This document shows, one piece after another, positions 33,315 to 42,601 of a stretch of DNA of 64,000 nt (position 1 is its first letter; the number at the start of each line of letters is the position of its first letter). Made by a program: the position numbers and the translations under genes. Under the pieces are notes generated by a model. The model had not been told where the DNA came from. It did not search any database and worked only from the letters and a program-made list of their open reading frames with translations. The stretch is from Planctomycetota bacterium (GTDB lineage Bacteria > Planctomycetota > UBA1135 > GCA-002686595): contig JABABA010000008.1 in assembly GCA_014238415.1 (NCBI GenBank), positions 1 to 64,000 of the forward strand, given 5' to 3'.

Positions 33315-33734
33315 ATGAGTTCTTTCCTTGAGCACTTGAATATGACTTCCACTGATGTGGCTGCCACCGTCGCCTTCCTGCAGACCGCCATGCCCGAGTT
33401 TCGTATTCGGGGCGAGGGCCATGATGGCTCTGCCCGATACTGGGTTCATCTGGGCACGGACACCACCTATCTGGCCATTGAGGATCGCGGCGCAACGGAG
33501 AAGGGGCCCCATGAGCCCTACATCCATCCTGGAGTCAACCATATGGGGTTCGTGGTGAGTGATGTTGCCGCGGTTGCAGAGCGCATGCGGGCCGCGGGAT
33601 ACCGAGAGGGCATGACTGATCTGGATCATCCCCACCGCCACCGTTACTACTTTTTTGACCAGGACGACAACGAGTACGAATTCGTTGAGTATCTCAGCGA
33701 CCAGGTACCGGAGCGCAACGACTACGCGCTCTGA
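33315..33734 (+). CDS. VOC (glyoxalase/dioxygenase fold) family protein
   Basis: A 139-residue protein with two beta-alpha-beta-beta-beta modules of the vicinal oxygen chelate fold. The N-terminal FLEHLNMTSTDVAATVAFL supplies the first metal-type His. NHMGFVVSDVAAVAERMRAAGY starts the second module, and the C-terminal YYFFDQDDNEYEFVEYL supplies the usual Glu. A metal-dependent role (glyoxalase, dioxygenase or resistance type) is typical, but the substrate is unknown. It is monocistronic and convergent with gdhA. Confidence 0.88.
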   Translation: MSSFLEHLNMTSTDVAATVAFLQTAMPEFRIRGEGHDGSARYWVHLGTDTTYLAIEDRGATEKGPHEPYIHPGVNHMGFVVSDVAAVAERMRAAGYREGMTDLDHPHRHRYYFFDQDDNEYEFVEYLSDQVPERNDYAL

Positions 33735-33806
33735 ATCGACCTTGTGATCTTGTGGCTTGTCGAAGCGCTTCCTTCGGCTTCTGGGGGAGGGGGTCTTGTG
33801 TCTTCT

Positions 33807-35174
33807 CTAGGTGACCCCAAAGGCCACCATCGCGTCGGCCACCTTGATGAAGCCGGCCAGATTCGCCCCATGTACATAGTCCGCTGAGCCATTCGGGCGT
33901 TTCCCGTGCTCCACGCATTTCTCGTGGATGTTGCTCATGATTTCCTGCAGACGACGGTCCACCTTGCTGCGATCCCAGAAAATGCGCAAGGCGTTCTGGC
34001 TCTGCTCCAGCCCGCTGACCGCCACTCCCCCGGCATTGGCCGCTTTGCCCGGGGCAAAGAGAAGTTCATGGGAGCGGAAATGGTGCACCGCATCGATCGA
34101 AGAGGGCATGTTTGCCCCTTCGGCTACCAGCTTGACCCCGTTGTCCACCATGGTCTTTGCATCGTCCAGGGAAATTTCGTTCTGTGTGGCGCAGGGGAAG
34201 GCGCAGTCTGCGGAGAGCTCCCAGGGGTTCTTGTTCTCCAGATACTCGCCGCCGGAGCCATCCTCGCTGAACTCGGAGAGCCGTCCACGTCGCCGCTCTT
34301 TTAGATCCTGGACCCATGCGAACTGCTCAGCGGTCAATCCCTGAGGGAAGTGCAGGGTTCCCTTGGAGTCTGAGAGGGAGATCACGTGGGCACCGAACTC
34401 CATCAGTTTCTGGGCCGCATAGAGGGCTACATTGCCCGAGCCCGAAACAAGACAGCGCTTGCCTTCGAGGGAATCCTTGTTTCTGGACAGCATGTCGCGA
34501 GCGAAGTAGACGGTTCCAAAGCCCGTGGCTTCTGTTCGGATCAGGCTGCCGCCGTAGGCCAGGCCCTTGCCGGTCAGGGCTCCCGTGTAGCGCCCGGTCA
34601 GGCGCTTGTAATGGCCGAACAAGAAGCCGATCTCGCGTGCGCCCACACCGATATCACCGGCGGGCACATCGGTGTTGTGTCCCACGTGTCGGAACAATTC
34701 GGTCATGAAGGACTGGCAGAAGCGCATCACCTCGCGGTCGCTCTTGCCCCGGGGATCAAAATCGCTGCCGCCCTTGCCAGCGCCCATTGGCAATCCGGTC
34801 AGGCTGTTCTTGAAGATCTGTTCGAAGGCCAGAAACTTGAGTACGCTCAGGTTGACCGTGGGGTGAAAGCGCAGACCGCCCTTATAGGGACCGATGGTGT
34901 TATTGAACTGGACCCGATAGCCGCGATTGATCCGCACCGCTCCTGTATCGTCTTCCCAGACCACGCGGAACATGACCACCCGGTCCGGCTCCACCAATCG
35001 TTCAAGAATGCGGGCCTGGGTATAGGTCTCGTTCTGCTGGCTGACGGTCAGCAGGGATTCCATGACCTCTTCCACTGCCTGCAGGAATTCCGGTTCATTG
35101 CTGCAGCGCTGCTTGAGTCCATCTAGGAAGGGGGCGCTGGGAAGGCGTGTCGAAGCGGTGTTCTCGGTTAGCAT
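33807..35174 (-). CDS. gdhA: NADP-type glutamate dehydrogenase
   Basis: A 455-residue enzyme that makes glutamate from 2-oxoglutarate and ammonium. Substrate-site blocks are GGLRFHPTVNLSVLKFLAFEQ, in which the family-typical K/H are present, and PMGAGKGGSDFDPRGK with the catalytic Lys. The coenzyme-domain blocks VSGSGNVALYAAQKL and ATGFGTVYF follow. The length and sequence match hexameric class I enzymes. The transcript is monocistronic; no clear -10 box is seen immediately upstream of the ATG at 35174. Confidence 0.97.
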   Translation of the reverse strand: MLTENTASTRLPSAPFLDGLKQRCSNEPEFLQAVEEVMESLLTVSQQNETYTQARILERLVEPDRVVMFRVVWEDDTGAVRINRGYRVQFNNTIGPYKGGLRFHPTVNLSVLKFLAFEQIFKNSLTGLPMGAGKGGSDFDPRGKSDREVMRFCQSFMTELFRHVGHNTDVPAGDIGVGAREIGFLFGHYKRLTGRYTGALTGKGLAYGGSLIRTEATGFGTVYFARDMLSRNKDSLEGKRCLVSGSGNVALYAAQKLMEFGAHVISLSDSKGTLHFPQGLTAEQFAWVQDLKERRRGRLSEFSEDGSGGEYLENKNPWELSADCAFPCATQNEISLDDAKTMVDNGVKLVAEGANMPSSIDAVHHFRSHELLFAPGKAANAGGVAVSGLEQSQNALRIFWDRSKVDRRLQEIMSNIHEKCVEHGKRPNGSADYVHGANLAGFIKVADAMVAFGVT

Positions 35175-35555
35175 TGGATCTGGGGCTGTGCCTGGGCTGT
35201 TCCCAATGGGGGCTCAAGTCTCATGAGGTTCAATCCTACTCCTAGGGATGTCTCAGGGCATGAGTTCATGGGGCATGGGTGTGGTGAAATGTGGGGAATC
35301 GGGCTGCAAGATTCTCTGGTGGAGCTTCGCTCGTGGGCAGGATTCTGGTTTTGGAGGCTGTCAGAGGCGACTTTCCGCGAAAACCGGCCTCACCCGGGGG
35401 AGGTCATGGCTAGACTGCCCGGTTCGCGCCCAGCCCCCGAAGTGTAAGCAGGGTCAAGTGCGTTGGTTTCTGGGCCTTGGTGGTCCTGAGTTTTCTTGTG
35501 GCGGCTGCGGCCGTCCTTCACGAGCTACTGGGCCCAACGGCCCTGTGTGGACCCC
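35175..35555. other. Gene-free region between gdhA and the RNA helicase
   Basis: No gene is supported in this 381-base divergent region. It must hold the promoters of gdhA (minus) and of the helicase (plus). The only clear element is TAGACT at 35411-35416, pointing to the helicase, which leaves a leader of about 135 bases before its ATG at 35556. Confidence 0.5.
35411..35416 (+). promoter_or_regulatory. Candidate -10 box TAGACT for the DEAD-box helicase
   Basis: The context GGCTAGACTGCCC is nearly the same as at other gene starts here. If used, the helicase mRNA carries an untranslated leader of about 135 bases. Confidence 0.35.
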
Positions 35556-37517
35556 ATGAGTTTTGAGTATTCCGCGTCCGACGACGCTTTCGTGCCTTCG
35601 CCCGCCCCCGGACAGTCGTTCAGCAAGGCGTTTCATGCTGCCCCCAGTCGCCCCGAATCGCGGGCAGGCTCCCACGAGCAACAGGCCGTTCTGCCTCAGC
35701 AGGCCGCGCCCATCAAGGCTCCTGCGGCGGATCTTTTTGGTCTGGACCCCGATGCGGGCGTTCCTTCAGCCCAGACGCCTCTCGAGGCGATTGAAGCGGA
35801 AGGGTTGCTGATTCCCACGAACACCTCCTGGCTCGAACCTGTGCCAGAGGTCCTGCGCCGGGCACTCACAGATCGCGGTTTTGAATCCCTGACCACCGTT
35901 CAGGAAGCGGTGCTCGCCGCCCAAGCGGACGGTCGTGACTTGCAGATCTCTTCCCAGACGGGATCTGGCAAGACGGTGGCGCTGGGTTTTGTGATCGCAG
36001 AGGCTCTGGCTCAAGAGCGCATTTCACCCGGTCCCACTATCCTGATCATCGTGCCCACCCGCGAACTGGGCACTCAGGTCTGTGATGAACTTCGCTGGCT
36101 GCTCGCGGATCTGCGCGACGGAAAGGTGGCTTCGGTGACAGGCGGTACTCCCGTGTTCCGGGACCGCCAGATGCTTGCCGGCCGGCCGCGGGTCTTGGTG
36201 GGCACTCCCGGGCGCCTGCTTGATCATGTCAAGAGTGGTGCCCTCGACCTCAGCGGCATCCGCGAACTGGTGCTGGACGAGGCAGATCAGATGCTTGACA
36301 TGGGTTTTCGGGAAGAGCTTGAAGGCATCCTGGACACGACGCCCGAATCGCGTCGCACCCACATGGTCTCAGCGACCTTCCCTCCGGGTGCCCTGCGCCT
36401 GGCCGAACGCTATCAGAGCAACCCCTTCGCCATCGAAGGAACTGCACTGGGCGAAGCCAACCAGAACATTGCTCATGAGGGCTATCTGGTACCCCGGGGC
36501 AGTCGCTATCCGGCTCTTGTTCACCTCTTGCTGCGGGCCAACGAGGAACGCACCCTGATCTTTGTGGAACGGCGCATGGAGGCCCTTGATCTGGCAGAGC
36601 GGTTGGCCAAGGACGGTTTCAGTGCCCTTCCTCTGAGCGGTGAGTTGGCCCAGAGCCAGCGCGACCGAACTCTGGGTGCTTTTCGTTCCGGCGAGGCCAA
36701 GGTGCTGGTGGCCACAGATGTGGCAGCCCGTGGCTTGGATGTGCCTGATGTGGCCTTTGTAGTGCACTCGACCCCGCCGCTCAACGCGCAAATCTATACC
36801 CACCGCAGTGGTCGCACCGGTCGCGCGGGGAATCAGGGGGTCAGCGCATTGCTGGTGCCGCCCAACTCCAAGCGCCGGATAGCGCGGCTCCTGCAAACTG
36901 CCCGTGTTGAGTTTCAGTGGTGCCGCACTCCCCAACCCCAGGAGGTGCGGGCGGAATTGGATGATCGGGCACAGGCGGCTCTGGAAGCTGAACTGGATGC
37001 GTTCCTGGAGCGCGGTCCTTCCCAGGCCCATCTGGCACAGGCCTCGGGCCTGCTTGATGGCCGCGATGCGGTGGCCGTTGTGGCTGCTCTTCTGGCACGC
37101 AAAGGTGCTAGAAAGCCCAGCCAGCCGGCTCGCGCCAACAACTTGCCGCAGGGGCGCGACCAGTCGGGTCGCGGTTCTGTGCGAGGTGCGTTTGGCAACT
37201 CCCAACGGTCCGGGAATTCTCGTCCCTCCTACGGTGGTCAATCCGATTCCAGAAACGGCGGCCACGAGTCGAGCGGCGTACGCTTCTTTGTCAACTGGGG
37301 AGAGAATCAGGGAGCAACCCCCGGTCGTATCCTGGCCACGGTTTGTCGGCGAGGTGAAGTCAACGGGGACTCGATTGGTTCGATCGCGATTCATCCCAAC
37401 GCCGCGACCTTTGATGTGCAGGAGGATGTCGCCCGGCGTTTCGAGTTCTTGGCGGGGCGCCGTGATCCCCGCGATCCCCAGATTGTGATCCGCCCAGATC
37501 GCGGACCACAGCGTTGA
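35556..37517 (+). CDS. DEAD-box RNA helicase with DbpA-type RNA-binding tail
   Basis: A 653-residue RNA helicase. After a disordered N-terminus (1-90) come the Q motif (FESLTTVQ), motif I SQTGSGKT, Ia PTRELGTQ, Ib GTPGRLLDH, motif II VLDEADQML, motif III SAT, and motifs V-VI with ATDVAARGLDVPDV and HRSGRTGRAG. A charged, Gly/Ser/Asn-rich linker leads to a C-terminal domain (FVNWGENQGATPGRIL, then IGSIAIHPNAATFDV) matching the DbpA/CsdA RNA-binding fold, so a role in ribosome assembly or RNA turnover is likely. The ATG at 35556 is chosen over an upstream in-frame codon because the added residues look non-coding. Confidence 0.95.
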   Translation: MSFEYSASDDAFVPSPAPGQSFSKAFHAAPSRPESRAGSHEQQAVLPQQAAPIKAPAADLFGLDPDAGVPSAQTPLEAIEAEGLLIPTNTSWLEPVPEVLRRALTDRGFESLTTVQEAVLAAQADGRDLQISSQTGSGKTVALGFVIAEALAQERISPGPTILIIVPTRELGTQVCDELRWLLADLRDGKVASVTGGTPVFRDRQMLAGRPRVLVGTPGRLLDHVKSGALDLSGIRELVLDEADQMLDMGFREELEGILDTTPESRRTHMVSATFPPGALRLAERYQSNPFAIEGTALGEANQNIAHEGYLVPRGSRYPALVHLLLRANEERTLIFVERRMEALDLAERLAKDGFSALPLSGELAQSQRDRTLGAFRSGEAKVLVATDVAARGLDVPDVAFVVHSTPPLNAQIYTHRSGRTGRAGNQGVSALLVPPNSKRRIARLLQTARVEFQWCRTPQPQEVRAELDDRAQAALEAELDAFLERGPSQAHLAQASGLLDGRDAVAVVAALLARKGARKPSQPARANNLPQGRDQSGRGSVRGAFGNSQRSGNSRPSYGGQSDSRNGGHESSGVRFFVNWGENQGATPGRILATVCRRGEVNGDSIGSIAIHPNAATFDVQEDVARRFEFLAGRRDPRDPQIVIRPDRGPQR

Positions 37518-37528
37518 TCAGGTCTGAA

Positions 37529-39124
37529 ATGGAATCCAATCATTCCGAGCCCTGCGATCTGGAAGCCCTGGCGAAGGAATTGGAGGGACTGAGCCAGGAT
37601 CCGGGGCAGCTGCAGGGCGCGGATCCTGCCCTCTTGAAGCGTCTCAGGGCGGCGGCGGGGCGTCTGGCCTTGCCTGATCGCCTGGCCCGCAGGGTTTTTG
37701 GCAAGCAGCGTCGCAAGTTGGAGCGTGAGCAGGTTCGGGTCAAGGATGATCAGGCCTTGAATGCCACCAGCAATCGTGCCCTCAAGCGAGCTCTCCGCTT
37801 TCCCACAGCACCGCCCGAGTTGCAGGTTTCCGAACATGATCGGGAGCTGCTTGAGCGGCAGGCCTGGACACCGGGTTGGGGTGCCGCAGCACGAGTGCTC
37901 GAAGAGCCAGCCAACTGCTACATCTGCAAGCAAGCCTACCAGGAGCTGCACCAGCACTACGATGCCCTCTGTCCCTCCTGCGCGACCATCAACTGGGAGA
38001 AGCGATTCCAGACTGCGGACCTTTCCGGTCGCGTGGGTTTGGTCACTGGTTCACGGGTCAAGATCGGTTACGAGGCATCGTTGATGCTGCTGCGAGCCGG
38101 CGCTGAGGTGATTGCCAGCACGCGCTTCCCCTGTGATTCCGCAAGGCGCTTCGCGGCGGAGGATGATTTTGATGACTGGTGTGACCGGTTGCATGTTTTT
38201 GGCCTGGATCTGCGCCATACGCCTAGCGTGGAGGCTTTTGCCAAGCACATAAATGGTTCCTTTGCGCGCCTGGACTTTCTCTTGCACAACGCATGCCAGA
38301 CCGTTCGAAGGCCGCCTGCCTACAGCGCCCATTTGATGGAGGGTGAGTCCATTGATGATCTGGATCCCTCGACACGCTCTCTTTTACGGAAGCATGAACG
38401 GTTGCTGGCAGACCTGGGGGCGCAGCCTGCACATTCCACGCCAGAGGCAGCTCAGATCGGGGGCGGAGATGCTGGCGCGGACCTGCCCGCACATGCCGGA
38501 AATGACAAGTCCGCTTTGATGGGGCTGACACACGCAGCGGGCATGAGTCAATTGGATCTGCTGAATGAGAATCAGCAGCGCGGTCTCTTCCCTGAAGGCA
38601 TGTTGGACGGGGATGGACAGCAACTGGATCTGCGGAGCAAGAACTCCTGGCGCATGGAATTGAGCGAAGTGCCCACGGTGGAGTTGATCGAGGTGCATCT
38701 GGTCAACACCATTGCGCCTTTCGTGCTCAATGCGCGACTCAAGGACCTGATGGCCCGGGCGGGAACCAGGGATCAGCATGTGGTCAATGTCTCAGCCATG
38801 GAGGGTCAGTTCTATCGAACTTTCAAGACCACCCGTCATCCCCATACCAACATGGCCAAGGCCAGCCTCAACATGATGACCCGCACCTCGGCGGCGGACT
38901 TCTATCAGAGCGGCATCCACATGAACAGCGTGGACACGGGTTGGGTCACAGACGAAGACCCCTTCGAAGCGGCGGTCAAGAAGGAGCAGGATCAGCGCTT
39001 TGCTCCACCCCTTGACTGCATTGATGGGGCGGCGCGCATTGTCGACCCGATCTTCGTGGGCTTCAACACGGGAGTGCATTGTTGGGGGCAGTTCCTGAAG
39101 GATTACGAGCCCGCGCGTTGGTAA
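37529..39124 (+). CDS. SDR-family oxidoreductase with N-terminal zinc-ribbon-like domain
   Basis: A 531-residue protein. Residues 1-115 are helical and charged. Around 128-155 a CYIC / CPSC pair spaced by about 18 residues looks like a zinc site. A Rossmann domain follows: VGLVTGSRVKIGYEASLML, where the SDR glycine motif TGxxxGIG is altered to TGSRVKIG, then the NNAG-like LHNACQ. The active-site region keeps Ser (VNVSAMEG) but has HPHTNMAKASLNMM, so Thr stands where YxxxK has its Tyr. That HTNMAK pattern recurs in a bacterial SDR subgroup I recall, so this is a known but uncharacterised type. It begins 12 bases after the helicase stop, so the two may be co-transcribed. Confidence 0.8.
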   Translation: MESNHSEPCDLEALAKELEGLSQDPGQLQGADPALLKRLRAAAGRLALPDRLARRVFGKQRRKLEREQVRVKDDQALNATSNRALKRALRFPTAPPELQVSEHDRELLERQAWTPGWGAAARVLEEPANCYICKQAYQELHQHYDALCPSCATINWEKRFQTADLSGRVGLVTGSRVKIGYEASLMLLRAGAEVIASTRFPCDSARRFAAEDDFDDWCDRLHVFGLDLRHTPSVEAFAKHINGSFARLDFLLHNACQTVRRPPAYSAHLMEGESIDDLDPSTRSLLRKHERLLADLGAQPAHSTPEAAQIGGGDAGADLPAHAGNDKSALMGLTHAAGMSQLDLLNENQQRGLFPEGMLDGDGQQLDLRSKNSWRMELSEVPTVELIEVHLVNTIAPFVLNARLKDLMARAGTRDQHVVNVSAMEGQFYRTFKTTRHPHTNMAKASLNMMTRTSAADFYQSGIHMNSVDTGWVTDEDPFEAAVKKEQDQRFAPPLDCIDGAARIVDPIFVGFNTGVHCWGQFLKDYEPARW

Positions 39125-39245
39125 AGCTGGACCGGGGCAGCGCCGGGGCCCTATGCTGCGCAAGCACCCTGGAGACCAAACTGCACCCAATGTTGATCGA
39201 CCCTCCTCTTGATACCCGAAATTCCGGGTGGGTTCGTTTTTCTCG

Positions 39246-40385
39246 ATGAGCGCGACGCCTGAGGAGTCTCCGATCCCCCTATGGAAGCAGCGCGTGCTGG
39301 CTCTGCTGGTGAGCTTCGTACTGATGGTTCTGGGAGGTGAGGTTTTCTGCCGATGGCAGGTACATCAGGCCAATGCCCACAATCTTGAGGCGGTTCTCGC
39401 GGGCAGGACCAAACCGGTGGAGGGCACTTCAGAGGAGCTCACTCCCGCCAGTTTCGGTGATGTGATCCGCATGGGGACCGATCCCAAGATCGTCTATGAA
39501 TTGCACCCGAACCTGCGGGGTGTGAATTTTAAAGGACACGAGCTACGTACCAATCGTCTGGGATTTCGCTCAGCGCCTCAGGTACCCAAGGAGGCCAGCA
39601 CGATCACGATAATCGGCTTAGGGGATTCGATTCAATTCGGCCATGGGGTCGGTCAGGATGACTGCTATCTGGAGCAGCTCAGGCTCTTGCTTCAAGCGGC
39701 CTATCCACGGCATGATTGGCGCGTGATCAACACCGCTGTGCCGGGCTACAACACGGTCATGGAGGTGGCGACCCTGGAAGCCAAGGGTCTGCCTCTGGAG
39801 CCCGACCTGATTCTGCTTGGTGTGTGTGGCAACGACGAGGGGCTGCCCGTATATGTCAATCTGGCTCAAGACCCCTACGACCTGGGGCATTCGTTTCTCT
39901 GGCGAAGGTTGCGTGGGCTCCAACCTGAATCGGAACCCGGTCTGGTGCACAAGAACACCCGGCGGGACGAGGCCCAGGGAGCGGCCTTCGATCTGCCGGG
40001 TCGTTACGATCAACTCCAGGGTTGGAACCCTCTAGTTGGTGCCCTTGAGCGCTTGAAGGAGATCAGCGTTGAGAATCAGGTTCCGGTCTTCGCCATGGCC
40101 AGCATCACCTACAGCGATCATGGGCACGAGGCGAATCGTGCCTCGCAGATCCTGGCAGCTTGCGAGGAGCTGGGTTTCAGTGTGCTCGATATGCAGCCTT
40201 ACCTGGACCGGGCGTTGTTCGCAGAAACAGGAAAGCCGTTTCGTGAGGGAGTCTACAAGCACTCGAGCCTGGTGGTCTCGCGCTTCAACCTGCACCCCTC
40301 CGCCAGTCAGCACAGGTTGATCGCCCAGAAGTGCTTTGAGCACCTGGAAGAGAGCGGCACCTTGAATCGTCTGATGGGGCCATAG
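39246..40385 (+). CDS. Membrane-anchored SGNH/GDSL hydrolase
   Basis: A 379-residue protein. One N-terminal transmembrane segment (ALLVSFVLMVLGGEVFC) anchors it, with the catalytic domain outside. SGNH blocks: block I IGLGDSIQFG (nucleophile Ser), block III LGVCGNDEG (Asn), block V FNLHPSASQH (catalytic Asp replaced by Asn-Leu spacing, His present). Such proteins deacylate esters on sugars or lipids. It is followed after one base by a second SGNH gene. A TATGCT box at 39152-39157 lies about 90 bases upstream. Confidence 0.85.
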   Translation: MSATPEESPIPLWKQRVLALLVSFVLMVLGGEVFCRWQVHQANAHNLEAVLAGRTKPVEGTSEELTPASFGDVIRMGTDPKIVYELHPNLRGVNFKGHELRTNRLGFRSAPQVPKEASTITIIGLGDSIQFGHGVGQDDCYLEQLRLLLQAAYPRHDWRVINTAVPGYNTVMEVATLEAKGLPLEPDLILLGVCGNDEGLPVYVNLAQDPYDLGHSFLWRRLRGLQPESEPGLVHKNTRRDEAQGAAFDLPGRYDQLQGWNPLVGALERLKEISVENQVPVFAMASITYSDHGHEANRASQILAACEELGFSVLDMQPYLDRALFAETGKPFREGVYKHSSLVVSRFNLHPSASQHRLIAQKCFEHLEESGTLNRLMGP

Positions 40386-40386
40386 G

Positions 40387-42561
40387 GTGAATCGGTTTCT
40401 TTGCATGGCCAACCGATTCCGGCTGGTCGCTTTCGTGGTCCTGCTCGCCGGTCCGGGAGTGACTCAGGTGCGAGTTGCCTGTGTGGGGGACTCCATCACA
40501 CAAGGTGCCCGGTTGAGTGATCTGGAGCATGACGCTTATCCTGTGCAGCTGGGCTGGCGACTGGGTTCCGGTTACCGCGTACAGAATTTTGGTGCTGGTG
40601 GGCGCACCCTGTTGCGTGGGGCCGACCTGCCCTACATGGACAGCTCGGCCTGGAAGAAACTGCTTGAGTGGCAGCCGGATTTGGTTGTGGTCATTCTGGG
40701 CAGCAATGACACCTGCGAGGGAACGCGGGGAAACTGGAGCCATCAGGCAGAATTGGAGGGTGACGCCCTGGCCTTGATCGAAGGTCTGAGAGAGGTCAAT
40801 CCAAATGTGCGTGTGCTGCTTTGCAGTCCACCACCCATGTTGGTGGCTGCTGCAGGTCTGAGCTCGGAGCGCAAACGGGATCTCAACGAGCGCGGTGGGC
40901 GGCTAGGGCGCATCGCCCAAGCGCTCATGTCTGTGGCCGCGCAACATGCGTCCGCTCGTTTTGTTGATCTCTCCCGAGTTCTGAAGCCTCAGCAGGTGCT
41001 TGATGGGGTGCATCCCAATCCCTTTGGGGCAGAGGCGATTGCGAACCGGATCGCGGAGGTGATCATGATGCCAGAGGCGGAGTCGCTGGACATCTTGGAG
41101 GCCTTGGGTGCGCGCGGCATCAAGCCGACTTCGAGCCGTTATCATGGATTTGCACGTCTTGATTTTGAACTCGCAGAAGAAGGTCCTGTTTGTACCCTGG
41201 TGCAGCCCCACAGGGTCAGCCATGGACGGCCGTGGCTCTGGCGGCTGCGGTTTTTCGGACACCAACCGGCCTTGGAGCTGGAACTGCTTGAGCGTGGTTT
41301 TCATCTGGCCTATGTGGACCTGGCCCAGCTCTTTGGTTCAGCGCGCGCTTTGGCGCGCATGGAGGCCCTGCACGGACTGTTGCTGCAGCTTGGTTTCTCT
41401 TCCAGACCGGTGCTATTGGGAATGAGCCGCGGTGGATTGCCCTTGCTCGCCTGGGGCAACACTCACCCCGGTGAGACCGCAGCCTTGGTAGGGGACAACC
41501 TGGTCTGCGATCTGCGCACCTGGCCCGGCGGCCAGGGGGGCAAGCGGTCAGATCGGGATTGGCGGCGCGTGTTGGCTGAGTACAAGTGGACAGAAACCGA
41601 AGCCGCCGCAGGCGGGGATTTCTTGTTGGGTGGCATTGAAGCGCCGGCCAAGGCGGGGGTTCCGCTCCTGCTGGTGCAGGGTCTCGCTGATCAGGTGGTG
41701 CCCCCGTTGGCCAACGGTTTGCGCCTTGCAAAGCTCTGGCGCGCTGCCGGCGGGCCTGTGACTCTCTGGCCCAAGGCTGGTCAAGACCACCATCCCCATG
41801 GCTTGCATCCCCCTTCGCCATTGACCCGTGAAATCCACTTCGCTTGCGGTCTGGGGCGCAATCCCGCCGCCTGGGCTGTTCCCTCGGCGGAGTACCGGGG
41901 TCACCCGGCGGGTTGGAGTGGCGAAACCTGGTGGCAGCAATTGGAGCGCTTGCGGAACCTCGGCCGGGAGCGTCCTCAGGCCGAGATCGTTTTCCTTGGG
42001 GATTCTCTGACCCAGGGACTGACCGGTGCTGTTGATCGGGTTGCCCGGGCGGACGGCTCACGTCCCATCGATCGCATCCTGGGTAAGACCAATGCCCTGT
42101 CTCTGGGGCTTTCTGGTGACCGCACGGAGCACCTCCTGTTTCGCATCAAGCAAGGTGCTTTGGCCGCTTGTGATCCCAAGGTCATTGTGCTGCAGATCGG
42201 AGTCAACAATATCAACACGGCCCGGCACACGGGTCGTGAGGTGGCGCAGGGTATTCGGGCGGTGGTGGACTTGCTCGCCCGGGAAGAGCCCCAGGCCCAT
42301 GTGCTGCTCTGCGGTCCTTTTCCTGTGGGGATTCAACCCACGGACCCACGCAGGGTACCTCTGGAGGAGGTGCACGCCTTGATTGCGGATCTGGGAGGTC
42401 GTTCTGGAGTGACCTACTTTGACCTGCGGCCCTTGTTCCTCGATGAACAGGGCAAGGCCACCAGCGCCATGCGCCAGGATGGCATTCACCTGAGCGGCAA
42501 GGGAGAAGAGGTTTGGCTTGGGGCTCTGCAGCCCCTGATCGAGTCCCTCATAGGGGGATAA
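40387..42561 (+). CDS. Predicted triple hydrolase: SGNH - alpha/beta hydrolase - SGNH fusion
   Basis: A 724-residue exported protein with a signal peptide (FRLVAFVVLLAGPGVTQ). Domain 1 (about 28-240) is an SGNH hydrolase: VGDSITQG (S36), ILGSNDT and DGVHPNPFGAE. Domain 2 (about 245-490) looks like an alpha/beta hydrolase: nucleophile elbow GMSRGG (S347) and a late His cluster QDHHPHG. Domain 3 (about 530-724) is a second SGNH domain: FLGDSLTQG (S540), QIGVNNINTARHTG and RQDGIHLSGKGEEVW. All three catalytic sets look intact. Carbohydrate esterase activity on polysaccharides is the likely theme. GTG at 40387 or ATG at 40405 are both possible starts. It follows the other SGNH gene by one base. 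Confidence 0.82.
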   Translation: MNRFLCMANRFRLVAFVVLLAGPGVTQVRVACVGDSITQGARLSDLEHDAYPVQLGWRLGSGYRVQNFGAGGRTLLRGADLPYMDSSAWKKLLEWQPDLVVVILGSNDTCEGTRGNWSHQAELEGDALALIEGLREVNPNVRVLLCSPPPMLVAAAGLSSERKRDLNERGGRLGRIAQALMSVAAQHASARFVDLSRVLKPQQVLDGVHPNPFGAEAIANRIAEVIMMPEAESLDILEALGARGIKPTSSRYHGFARLDFELAEEGPVCTLVQPHRVSHGRPWLWRLRFFGHQPALELELLERGFHLAYVDLAQLFGSARALARMEALHGLLLQLGFSSRPVLLGMSRGGLPLLAWGNTHPGETAALVGDNLVCDLRTWPGGQGGKRSDRDWRRVLAEYKWTETEAAAGGDFLLGGIEAPAKAGVPLLLVQGLADQVVPPLANGLRLAKLWRAAGGPVTLWPKAGQDHHPHGLHPPSPLTREIHFACGLGRNPAAWAVPSAEYRGHPAGWSGETWWQQLERLRNLGRERPQAEIVFLGDSLTQGLTGAVDRVARADGSRPIDRILGKTNALSLGLSGDRTEHLLFRIKQGALAACDPKVIVLQIGVNNINTARHTGREVAQGIRAVVDLLAREEPQAHVLLCGPFPVGIQPTDPRRVPLEEVHALIADLGGRSGVTYFDLRPLFLDEQGKATSAMRQDGIHLSGKGEEVWLGALQPLIESLIGG

Positions 42562-42601
42562 TCCCACCCGTTGGGTATGGTGGGTCCCAGCACAATTCCG
42601 C

